From positions 7,650,227 through 7,714,226 of the forward strand of contig CM022671.1 of NCBI GenBank assembly GCA_012295275.1: a stretch of 64,000 nt of DNA, read 5' to 3'. Below, in pieces: positions 29,601 through 42,143 of the stretch (position 1 is its first letter; each line of letters opens with the position of its first letter). Below the pieces are notes generated by a model. It saw only the letters and a program-made list of their open reading frames with translations, was not told the DNA's origin and searched no databases. The position numbers were made by a program, and so were the translations under genes. Source of the stretch: Chrysomallon squamiferum (lineage: Eukaryota > Mollusca > Gastropoda > Neomphalida > Peltospiridae).

Positions 29601-31626
29601 ACACAGACACACACACACACAGACACAGACACACACACACACACAAGCATGCACAAACTCAAATGGAAAAAATACCCCACATACACATGTATACTTTCAT
29701 AAAATTACATTTACATTTTCAGGGGCTCAGAGCACTACCCACACTATTCACAAGAAAGTCTGACCATGATCCCCGGCGGGGCTGCAGGCTTGGGTGGGAG
29801 CCAGGCAGGGGACCATGCAGTGCCCCCGGGGCCCAAACGTCCCCGTTTGGCAGGAGACAGACCCGATCTGGCCCAGCCTCTCCACATAGACATCCGCGAT
29901 GTGGAGGTGAAGCGAGAACCCACCTACAACCCCCAGGTGGAGGCCATCTCCCCCACGCTCCCACCAGAAGACAATCCCAGCAAGACGTTCAAAGACGAGC
30001 AAGTGGCAGCCATCACGCGAGTGGAGAGGGAGATTTCACAAGTGGAACAACAGATTAAAAATCTGAAGAAAAAACAGGTTCCTATGAAAATATTTTAACA
30101 CTCTCTCATTGTCCTTTTTTTTTTTTCATTCCCCAACACAAGTAAATGGAACAGCAAATCAAAAATAAAGCTGTGCATTTTCAGATGGGCAACGGTGATA
30201 GAGTATTTGAAAATTACATTACATCCAGACTTTAAAATGAAGCTGAATGTGTTGTGTAGATTAACCACTGATAAAGCCAAATATCCGTCATAACATTTCA
30301 TCCTCAAAGATGTTATCACCATGTTGTTACAACGTTTTCTTTGCATCCAGCTTAGCTTTGTCCCCGATAATTTTCAGTGTTTATATATTATTTCCACTTT
30401 TTCTTCTTCTTTTTTTTTTTTTTTTTTTAAATCAGGATAGTTTTTCAGGGAGATAATGTGTGTTTTAAATAGCCTTATTCATTAATTTTAAGTGTGTTCA
30501 AAACACAGTTTAAAAGTATTACGATTATATACTTACTCTATCACCCTATAAAGAAGTTGTATGAAATTAATTAATAAATGAATGTTTTGAACGATACTTC
30601 AACACAAAACTATATTAGCTGTCAGGTGTCACACCGAGATGATATATGTTAAGCTGTCTGTTTATAATTTAAATTAAGCTCAATGTAAATTTTTGTTAAG
30701 AAATAGATAGCACAATCATTAAGTTAGATAAATTAAATATGGATAAAGTCCCGCAATCATTAATTTTTTTAATTATTATTATTATTTTTTATTTTTTATT
30801 TTTTTTTGGTTGCTTTTTGAATACCTCTGAAATGATACATAATAAGATTCTTCCATTTGTTCAAAAAATAACATTAATTACATAGCTGAATACTGATTGG
30901 TTCTATATTACATGGTCTGTGTTAACAGAAACAGTTACAGTATCTGTAATTAAGAGTTTAAGATCAGAACTAACACATTACAGGATCAATCTTTGTGAGA
31001 TTTTTTCTTTTGTTCTTTCCCTTTCTGTTTGTCAGAAGATCATTGTGTGCAGGGAATGCGTACTTAATTTTAAAAAATGTACGAGTATCCTATGTAATTT
31101 CATCAATAAATTTACTCTTTATATCATTATTTAAATAATGTTTGACTCCTAAAAACTGAGATATTGATAAACCTTTGTACACTCGTTTGTGACTGATACC
31201 ATTCAGTTAAAGATGAAATGACTGTTAAATAATAATTCATTCACTCACTTAAACCTAATTACCAAACGATAATAATGCATTGAAATATCTAAACCTTTAT
31301 TCATTCAGTTATCCATTTATATTGACAGTTCATTTTTTTAATATCAAAATCCATTAAGGCATCATTAAACAAATTTTCATTTATTAACCTCTTTATATTA
31401 CCTAGAAGGAAATTGCTATCTAACAGAATAAAATATTTAAAGAATGGTAAATGTAGACAGTATCAGATGCAACAATGGAATATATATGAAATTTGATTAT
31501 AATAATTCTGTATAAAGCAGTTACTACAGATGCAATGAAATTCAAAATGATGACCAATTTTGGAGTCATCAGAGCTACACACTATGTTAATTCATTCTTT
31601 TAAAGAGCTTCATTTGGTTGTGCTTT

Positions 31627-31664
<38 letters not shown>

Positions 31665-34592
31665 CAGACACAGAATATAATTTTCATATTTCTGTTTATT
31701 TTACAGCAACAGCTGGAAGACCAGCAGTCCAAGCCTCAGGAACAGAAACAGGATGCCACAGAAATGAACAATACAGATCCCAAACCTCAGAGCATAGCAC
31801 AGATCATCTATGCAGAAAACAGAGTAAGAAATGAAGTTAACTCCTGTTTCATAATTAAAATAATAATAATTAAATTAAATTAAAAAAATTTAATCTTTGG
31901 TGTTGCATTTGTAAAGTATTCACATAAATTAAATAAAAGTAAAAAATGAATAATGCAGCATATGTAATAAAGGAATAAATAAATAAAAATATAAAAAGTT
32001 ATCAGTCTTGGGACTAAGATGCCAGTGGTGCATTGTAAGGTACTGACATTAATGATATGATACATTCAAAGAAAGTAAACAAAAAATACATAAAATACAC
32101 AAGGATACTTAAGAAAGAAACTAATACAAATTTTTTTAAATATTAATCTTTGGACTACTGCTGATGGTGCATTGTGAAAGTATGGAGTTACTCACAAATA
32201 ATAGTATGATGCGTTAATATCTAACATTTCTTTATTGTTTAATAAAAAGATTTATTTGGTTAATTTAATTTGTCTTGCTAATTTGAGGAGTTTTCAGGTC
32301 AATTTTTTTCTGTTAGTTTTAAGGACTTTTTAAGTTGTTTATTAATTTGAGGGTATGTTGGACCTTTGCTTTGTACAGATCTTTTTGTGCTGTGCAAGCT
32401 TATTTGTGTTTAGGATAACTGAAACTGGTATCATTACTATTTCAAAAAGTTTGGTTATTTTTATTTTTCTCTCACTTTTTTTTTAAATTTTATTTCTATT
32501 TTTCTCTCTCTTTTTTCATATTTTTTTCATTTTATTTTATTATTAGAATTTTTTTTAAATCTAAACCTTTGTCATACATTTTTCTATTGTCCAAAACCTG
32601 TACTAAGAGCTACTAAATGTATGATTTAATGAAAGGATTCTATTAAACAAACTGGGGACCTGCCATTATTCTCAGCTTACCTGTCTGTCTGATAACTTTA
32701 ATATAAAGTAACTCGGTTTTGTGACAGCATACAACAATAAGACCTGTATCATTTTAAAGTTTGTATTTTCTTTTTCTGAATAACTAAACATTTGAAAATG
32801 TTAATGAAAAAGAAGTGGAACAAAAAAAATGTACAGTTAATAGTTTATAGGAGATTTGGTCTTTACTTGTATGTGGTTGAAATCAGATCAGAACAGATCC
32901 TGTACCAAAAAAATAAACTTAACAATAACTGTTGCAAAAATTGTTCAGTTTGAACAAGAAAACTGGACATCATGTGTAAAGAAAAATTGTATAATTGCTA
33001 GGATAATTTTTAAATTATTTAATTTATTTATTTACTTACATATTTACTTACTTACTTACTTATTATTAATAATAATTTTTAAATTTTTTAAACTCTTTTG
33101 CAGAAAAATATTGTTATTCTGAAAAATAAAACAGTGCACATCATTAAAGCAGATGAAATAATTATATTGATAATGTCTTTCGTTTTTACACATAACAAAG
33201 GAAGATTTTTAATTGTTACAGAAAACAATTTACTAATAAAAATGCCTACTTTTTGAAAACAAAATGAAATGAATAATAAAAGAAATGTGAATTATTTCAA
33301 ATACAACACTCAACAGGCAAATTAATTTAAAAGTAATGAATCCAGATAAAATAATTTAATTACAATAAAAATGTTCTAAATTATTCCACCCAGTAGTCTT
33401 TAATGATTTTTAAAATGATAGTAATGATTATGTTAATTTGCATGTTAAAATGTATACAACTTAAATCAGTACAAAATAGTGAACTAACTAAATCAAATGA
33501 AAATGATTTATCATTACTTCATTACTTTTGTTCTGTAGTTTTACTTAACATATGAAACAATATCGTGTACAGTCTGTATGTATGTGTGTGTGTATGTATG
33601 TATGTATCTAACTATCCATTTATGTAGATATAGATACATATACAGATATATGGATATGTACACACACACACATATTTCTTACTTTTCCTGTTTTAAATAT
33701 TAAATGTCCACATTTTAATTACTTTCAGAAAAAGGCAGCTGATGCTCACAAGATGCTGGATACTTTGGGACCAAAAGTTGATCTGGTATTTATCATTCTC
33801 ACACATTATGTTTCATTACTTTATAACTGACACTATAACAGATTAGTGACATTATAAATAAGCATTTGCAAAACTCGAACCATATGAAACAAATTTGAAA
33901 CAAAACTGCTTTCAAATTCATTTAGAGGTCATAATGTACTCCTTAGATTTTTTTTTTTTTTTATTTTTTTTTGAATTTTCACATGATGTCAGCTAGGGTA
34001 ATATTTTTCCCAGCAGTTTTGCAGATACACCAAACTTATCTCATCAGAATTAGCCAGTGAGCAGTCAGTACTGTTGATCATGGTCAAAACACACATCAAA
34101 GCTTTGTTTATACTTGTCTCTAAACCATGTGTTTACTTTTTTCACACTATTTAAAGCTGTATGTTGGTGATGCTAGTGCAGTAATTGAAGCTGGCCATCA
34201 CCAATATAAAACATTAAATAGCGTTTTGAACTCACAAAATAAATTCTGTTTTTTTTTGTTTTGTTTAATTTTTTTAAAGTTTAAAACATTAATTTCACTC
34301 ACCCCTAATTAAAAATATTTTGTTATTTTTATATCTGTTGTTGAAACGTTATTTATTTTATAAATGGTTTATTACTTTATATCTATTACCATTGATGATT
34401 TACGTTGTTAATGTTTTATTAGTTGATTACTATTATAACTGATTATTTACATTATAAACATACCATTTCTTCTTGGCATTTTAAACTGAATTATTTGGGT
34501 TTTTTTAATTGTTTGATAATGACTACAGTAACTGTCATGAACATTTCAAATTTATTTTGTTCACAATATATTTTTAACAATATGTGGCATCT

Positions 34593-34633
<41 letters not shown>

Positions 34634-37600
34634 TAAATTATGTGTTGTTATTGTTATTTTGTTATTATTACTATTGTTAATATTGTTGTTAATGTTGTTG
34701 TTATTATATTGCTGTTACTTTCTTTAATTCTTCATTATTATTACTTTTCTTACTACTGCTGTTGCTGTTATTATTAAAATTACTATTTTGTTACTATTGT
34801 TATTGTTATTGTTGTTGATGTTATTGTTATTGTTATTGTTATTGTTATTATCTTGCAGCCTTTGTACCATCAGCCATCAGATGCTCCAGTATATCATGAA
34901 AACAAACGCAAGTAAGTATTAGATGAAATGTTTAAAAAATATGTATAAAAGATTATCCTGAAACTTTTTATTCATTTTTCCAGTTGTTTATTTATTTTTA
35001 ATTGTTTGGAGGAAGAAGGGGTTGTTGTTGTTTTTAAATTACTTGGAGTTAAATTACAATTATTTAAGAGTCTATAAATTAATATAGTGTGTAAAATAAT
35101 TTATAATTGTAATGTTTCTTTTTTTTTTTTTTTTTTTTAGGTTTGTTATTTTTCTGAAAAGGCTGTTTAAGCATTTAAAAAAAAAAATGAAAAATGTTTT
35201 AAAAAAAATTTTTTTAATAGATTTCATTAATTTAGTTAAAAAAAACTATTTCTTTCTTTTTATAATTTATTTTTGAAAATGGGTGATTATGTATTTAAAA
35301 ATGCAACCAAGCTCAACAAAATAAAAAATGAAATGATTAAATAAATAAATAAAATTTTGTTTTTTGTTTTATTTTTATTTTTTTTTTTTTTTAGATTTGA
35401 AGTATTTCAGAAAAGGCTACTTCTGCATTTGAAAAAGCGACATCAAGCCAAAAAAATAAGAGTAAGTTAAAAATCTTTTCAGTTAACATTTTTCATACGT
35501 CATGGTTGATGTATTTGTTTCTGATTTGAAAATATGATAGTAATAACATTTTAAAATAAAAAAATATATATAAGCCTTAATGTTAACTTTATAATCATTT
35601 AGTTTCATATGTTATTACTTTCTTCATCAGTAAATAAATTATGGTTTGTTCCAGCTTAATACAGTTGAAGATACACCTAAATATAACTTATGTTTTTCCT
35701 TACATAAAGTAATCATAATATAAGTGGTTATCATATCTTATGTTTTTGAATAATTTATCATGTTTATATAACCTTATCATAAATTCAATGATTTCATATC
35801 CTAAATGACATAATATATTATGTGTTTACATATTTATCATGTGTATGTAATCCTACTGCAATTTAAATTAATATATTATCTTTATATCCTTTATTATAAC
35901 TTAAACTTTTACATATTTTATTATATTGTGTAAGTTTTAATTACCATTTTCACTTACATAATCTGATGATATATATTACATTTAATGCATTTAGTAATAT
36001 TTTTTATTGTCAGTATTTAATATGATATATTTAAATGCTGTTAAATATTTTTTACAGTAGTGTTATTTGTTGTAAGTAATATGAGTTGTCTTATTTTTAA
36101 TTTTCTTGAATTTCAGGAACGATACCTCACAGAAAGATACGATCAGCTGATGCAGAGATGGTTGAAAAAAATGGAAAGGACAGAAAATAATGCTAAAAGA
36201 AAGTATGTTGAAATTCATTTATGTTTTAGCATTCAATCTTCATCCCTTTTTATTTTATTTTTATTTTTTATTTGCTATATTTATTTATTTAATTTTATTT
36301 TTTTTTTTTTTTTTTTTTATTTGCTTTTTTTAAATGGAAAGGATAGAAAAATTATAAAAGAAAGTTTGTTGATTTATTTTTTTTTTTTTTTTTTTGCTTT
36401 TTTATTTATTTATTTATTTAAAAAATGGAAAGGATTTAGAAAATTATTATTAATTATTTTTTTTTTTTCCTTTTTGAAAAAAGTGTTTGTTGAAATTCAG
36501 AAAGTTCTAGCTAATTCCTACTTTATCAATTTTTATTTTATTTTTAATTTTGATTTTATTTTTTTAATTTTTATTTACTTTTTATTTATTTATTTTAATT
36601 TTTGTTTTTTTTAATGGAAAGGATAGAAAATAATGTTAAAAGAAAATATGTTATAATTTATTTAATTTTAGTTTTCAACATTCTTTATTTTTATTTTTAT
36701 TTATTTTACATTTTATTTATTTATTTAAATATTTATTTATTTTGTTGAAAATATGGAAAGGATAGAAAAGAAAGTATGTTCAAATTCATTGAAATTCCTT
36801 TTTTTATTTTATTTTAATTTCATATATTTAATTTTAATAAATACAGCATTTTCAAAATTTGACTTTTTTTTGACCTAAATTATACCTTTTGTATTTCTGC
36901 TTTCTTTTAATTTTAAATTAATAAATAGTTTCATTACCTGGATGTAAAGATTCAAAATTTCATTAATGGTTTAGTTTATTTTTGATTAACATATATCAAA
37001 ATAGTTTCATTCAGATATATATCACCACTAAAACATATATAAATTCACTTTTCAGAGCAAAGGATGCAAAAATGCGAGAATTTTATGAGAAGATATTTCC
37101 TGAGATAAAGAAATCACGGGAAGACAAAGAAAGATTTGCTAGGTAATAAAAACCAGATTAGACAGTTTAATATGATGATTTAATCATCCAGATGATTCCA
37201 GTCATGAAATCATTTGAGTTAGCAAAGCTAAAATGCCAGAATTCATTATAATTTAATTTGAGTTTTAAAAAAACAACAACATAAAATCACATTATATTGA
37301 AATACATATATAAAATTAGATTTTGTTTAAAAAAACAACAAAGAAAGAGCTGATATTCACCCCTCAAAATTGTATATGTGGATGTGCATATGTTCTGTTA
37401 TGTACAGATTTCATGAATAGTGGCAGTTTATTAATTTAGTTTAAATAAACCTTTATATTGTTCTGTTTTCTTGTTAAATACATTGCAGTATATGATTATT
37501 TTTTCTTAATATACACATAAATGTTTGTGTTGTGTGTGTGTGTGTTTTGTTTTCTGATAAGTTATAAGTCCATTTAATTGTGCGTTTTTTTGCATGACTT

Positions 37601-40600
37601 CATTCTGATGTTGTCCTTTATATAGTTCAACCAAAAAATATATTCAGTTTTGTTTGTTGTTATTTCTACATGTACTAGTTTTGTTTGTTTGTTTCGTGTT
37701 TCCCAGTAGGGTTGGTGCTAGAAGCGGCATAGGTGGATACGTCCGAAGTGATGCAGAACTTGAGCAGATCATGGATGGTTTACATGAACAGGAGGTGAGA
37801 GAGAGTTTCTGTTACAGATATTCATTACATACATAAACAGCTGTAAAGTGGAAGGACAAAGCCAACATTTCAGAATTGAACACCATTGCTGTCCTGTTGT
37901 GTTATTACCCCAGTTTAACTAATACTCCTTTTAATACAGTTTTATTTAATTTTTACTTCATCACAGATTCGTGTGTGTGTGTGTGTGTGTGTGGGTGTGT
38001 TTTTCTGTGTCTGTGTCTGTGTCTGTGTCTGTGGAAAGAGAGAGAGAGAAAATAATTTTAATATAATATCTGGTGATGAATATAACATTTAACTCAAACC
38101 AAAATCCTTATATGCAGAATAAATTTTCTAATACATTATTAAATTTTAACTAGGCAACCAGTGTAAACAGATATTCTGAATACTTTATTCTCTTTACTTG
38201 TTATATCATAATTTAAAAAATAAGAATTATAATAAATTTCATTTTATTTTTCTTCAAATCATAATAAAAGACAGTGTGATCAGAACAGTAAGATTATGTA
38301 TAGTTTGGACATATTTGTTTCACAGGAGGAGGACAAGAAGATGCGTAGCTATGCCGTAATACCGCCGATGATGTTGGATGCTCGACAGAGGAAGATGCGT
38401 TTCCTCAACAACAATGGCTTGATCGAGGATCCCATGGAGCAGTACAAACTAGTGCAGCAGATTAACAAGTGGACAGATCAGGAGAAACAGATATTCAAAG
38501 AAAAACATCTACAGCATCCCAAAAATTTTGTCCTTATTGCTCAGTACTTGCCCAAAAAGGTACGAATCTCATCACCAGTGCAAGAAATTCAAAGAAATTA
38601 AAGATTATTTTGTAGTTTATTTTAAATATTATGTTTTCTTTGGTTTGGTTGTTGTTGGGTTTTTACCCAATTGTCAGGCAGTTTTTGTTATATGGGTGTT
38701 GTTTGATTAAAATTGTTATTGTAAATACTCTTATTTTATGATTATTATTATTTTATTATCTGTTTTTGTATATATTTTTTATTAAAGTTTATTTTCTTAG
38801 TGTTTATGTGTGTGTTTATTATTTTATTATATATTTATTTATTTACCATCAAGTTTCTAGTTATTATAAAACTTTAAGTATTGTTTATCATGTTATTTAT
38901 TTATCATTATCTTGTTATCTATTATACTAACATCATGTATTTATTTGTGTTTTTTCTATCAGTCTGTACCCGACTGTGTTCAGTTTTACTACCTCAACAA
39001 GAAGAATGAAAACTACAAACAGCTGCTGAGAAAACAGAGTATGAAGAGAAAGAGAACAATGCAGAAAACACAGGTGTGATTAAAACTCTATTGATAATAT
39101 CCAGTTTACCTTCAAATAGTTTATCTCTCCATTGTAATTATAATTTTTTTTATTAATACAGTTGTTGTTTTAAAAATATAGGTGTATAGTTATTAAATAA
39201 TAATAATAATATTAATAAAAAAACATGTTAATACAAATTTTAAATATTTAAAATAAGAAAGAAAACATTTTAAAATTTTTTTTTTTTTTAAAGTAAATGT
39301 GCAGTTCATGAAGATTAGTATTTTACAAAACTAATGTAGTATTTCCTTCAGGCTCAGACTCAATCCCAGCCACAGCCACCCACTCCTTTGAAGGAGGAGC
39401 CAGGAGTCGAACCTGATCCAGAAAAGGAGGATGTCAGCAGTTCAGTGTATGTACTTTCTTTGTGTGTATTTTTCTGTTTTTGTCACAAAAATATTTATTG
39501 TTCAGTGTCTTAAAAAAAAAAAAAAAAAAATAGAAGAATGAGGTTTCTTAAATATGTAGTTACACTGTAATGAAAATAAATGTTAGAAATTAGTATTTCA
39601 GCCTAATTTTCTCCCAAGCTGTTAAATTATCCTTTGTAATGTGTAACCCTCCATTTACCAAAATTCGTCATCTATACAAAGTTTTTGTTCAGTTTATTTG
39701 TCCAGCAATATAAAAGTGTTCAAATAAATTAAATAACTGTTACAAGTGAGTTGGTTATTATTTACAGTACAAGGCTTTGGGGAATTGAGATAGGTGACTA
39801 ATTAAGATACAGATATATACACTTGTATTAATGTAAACAGCAGTAAAAAGTGTAACTTGTGCAGCTTTATTAAAATTAAATTTGTTTTGCCCAGTCTGTC
39901 ACACGTAGTAATAATAGACATAGAAACTAGTTTGTAGAAGGAGAGAGAAAAAAAAAGTCTTGTTTCAAAATTACAAGTGTGTATGTTTTTGATTTCTCTG
40001 TTTCAGTGTTAAAGAAGAGGAAGAAAAAGAAGTTCCTGCAGCAGGAGAGGAAGTTTCATCTGATGAAGAGATGCCACCAACTACTACAACAGCAGTTCCA
40101 GCATCTGAAGATGGTGAGTATCTGTTGCCTTGATTTAAAAAAATGGTATCATTAACATGAGAGTTAAAACAGAGTGTGGGCCTGCTAGCCTTGTATTATT
40201 ATAATATCTAAAATGTTGTTTTTTGGGTTTTTTTCTTCCCTATCATGCTTGTACTACCAATATGTTTTGAACTTAATTTCCCAGGTCTCTTAAAATAACT
40301 GTTCATTTGACTTGTATCAAAATACATTATTCGCTAAAAATCTCTTGTCACTGTTCTTTATAACATAATCTAAGTTACCTTTTTTTAATCTTATTTTGTT
40401 AGATAGGGAGATAATATGTGTCCCCAGTAACAATAATCTGTGTTTATACTGAATCGTAAATCTTGTTATTATGTTACATGTGTTCAGTTATGAATTTTTA
40501 TTGTCTGCTGTATTGAATGTTATGGGTGTATACAGTTTTCACATTGTAGAGATGATGTATTTGTTGTCTGGTGTGCAGTCATTAATATGTACTAGTCTTT

Positions 40601-42110
40601 CAATACTCATATGTAATTGAAAACTTTTCTCTTTTTTCTGCCTAATAAAATTTATAAATTATTTATTATTAGAATTAATATACTTGTAGTTTATAAATAA
40701 AATTATAATAATCGTTTTGTTTTTATTGCACACTTAAAGTTGTTCAGCTGAAACAGTGGATTTATATATATTATTGTTATTATTATAATCATCATTTTCT
40801 AACTGTCATCAAATTATTATTATATATATATTTTTTTTTTTTTAGGAGGTGTACATCAGTGTGCTGTATGTAAAACACAACTAGAGAACTATGGAATGAG
40901 TCGACCTTTGACCCAGACTAACTGTGAACTGTATGGATTGACAGAGGGCGACCTCCGACCTGACATGAGAGTGTGCTCTAGCTGTCGATGTCGCTCAGTG
41001 CGAAGGCGATACACTTCGTAAGTTCACATTCATTTCATCACTGCCCGTTTGTTTGTTTTTTTCCATTCCTAAAAATTACATCAGCACTTTCCACAGTTGG
41101 CAGTGTTTTTTTGCCTCTCCAGAGGATTGTGGAAATTTCCTAAAGGGATAAAAGAGACAGTTGTTTTAGAATTTCTCTGACAGTCAGTTGTTACGTTTTT
41201 AAATAACTTGTATTCAGTGTTCAATGTTTTCAATTACCAGATGCCCTGTGCCGTCCTGCAAGACGCCAAAAAGAAAAGTTAAGAGACTGAGACCTTTCCC
41301 AGCAAAATGGGCAGAACTGACGGAGCAGGTGAAAGAGCCAATCATGAAAGAATTACGTAAGTTTTTATGTAACGTGTATATATATTTGTTTATTTATCAG
41401 TCTTTCCCTCTCTCCACACGCACGCACACATGCATATGCACGGTGTGTCTTCTCTAACTCTGTTAGTGAAAGATACAAATTCATTATTTTATTTGAAAAT
41501 GTGTGGGCTTGGTATAATAATAATAATAACTGGACTTTTTAGACAGTAAACAAATACCCAAGATTTTGTAGAATAACAAAAACAGATAACTGTCACCTTT
41601 TCTTTTTTAAACTAGTTTTCTCAAATTAATTATTATTTGTTTTTATTTTACATGTAGATACACACAAACAAACTTTAATTATCCGATTTCGTATTTGTGC
41701 GGAAGTAAAGCAGACATTTAAGCCCACAAAAAGTGGATTAACAACTTTTATTATTAAGTAATTATTTTGTGTTTATATTTTATTTTATTTTTATTCCAAT
41801 CAGAACTGACTGATGAAATCAACCGGTGTTGTTCTGCTTGTTTTAACCGAATTGCCAGGAAGCTTGGCAATCACCCACAGACTAATGAACCATTAGTGGC
41901 ACTAGTTCCTGAAAATACTGACGGTATGTTACATTACATAATCATTCTTCTTTATTAATTGAATGACCGTTTTTTGTAATTTAAGCATTTAAAAACACAA
42001 AATGAGAAACCCATAATACTTTAATTTAATAATCACAAAAATAGTCCTAATTAGCAAGGTTTTTTGACAATTTGAGCACAATTTGATTGTGTGTTGAGGT
42101 AGGTGTAAAA

Positions 42111-42143
<33 letters not shown>

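Larger units (their letters stand above)
20020..29722 (+). other. NCoR 9.7-kb intron
   Basis: Mostly simple sequence: poly(T) at 20190-20232, 21131-21162 and 21661-21695; AAT arrays at 25806-25833, 26116-26146 and 26219-26248; (CT)n at 26609-26662; a minisatellite at 28509-28760; (CA)n at 29569-29644. One SINE-like copy lies at 27575-27665 and a possible reverse fragment at 21545-21600. No exon that keeps phase was found. Confidence 0.7.

Noticed and set aside
29501-30058. Long ORF overlapping exon c in another frame
   Set aside because: His/Thr-rich start comes from the CA microsatellite and the rest is an out-of-frame reading of the real exon.
36060-36614. 184-aa ORF across exon h and downstream
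   Set aside because: Only the first part is coding; the remainder is intronic Phe/Leu/Ile-rich translation of T-rich sequence and repeat copies.
38528-38710. Extension of exon k past its donor
   Set aside because: Loses all similarity after AQYLPKK, where the canonical gtacga donor and the next exon continue the family sequence.
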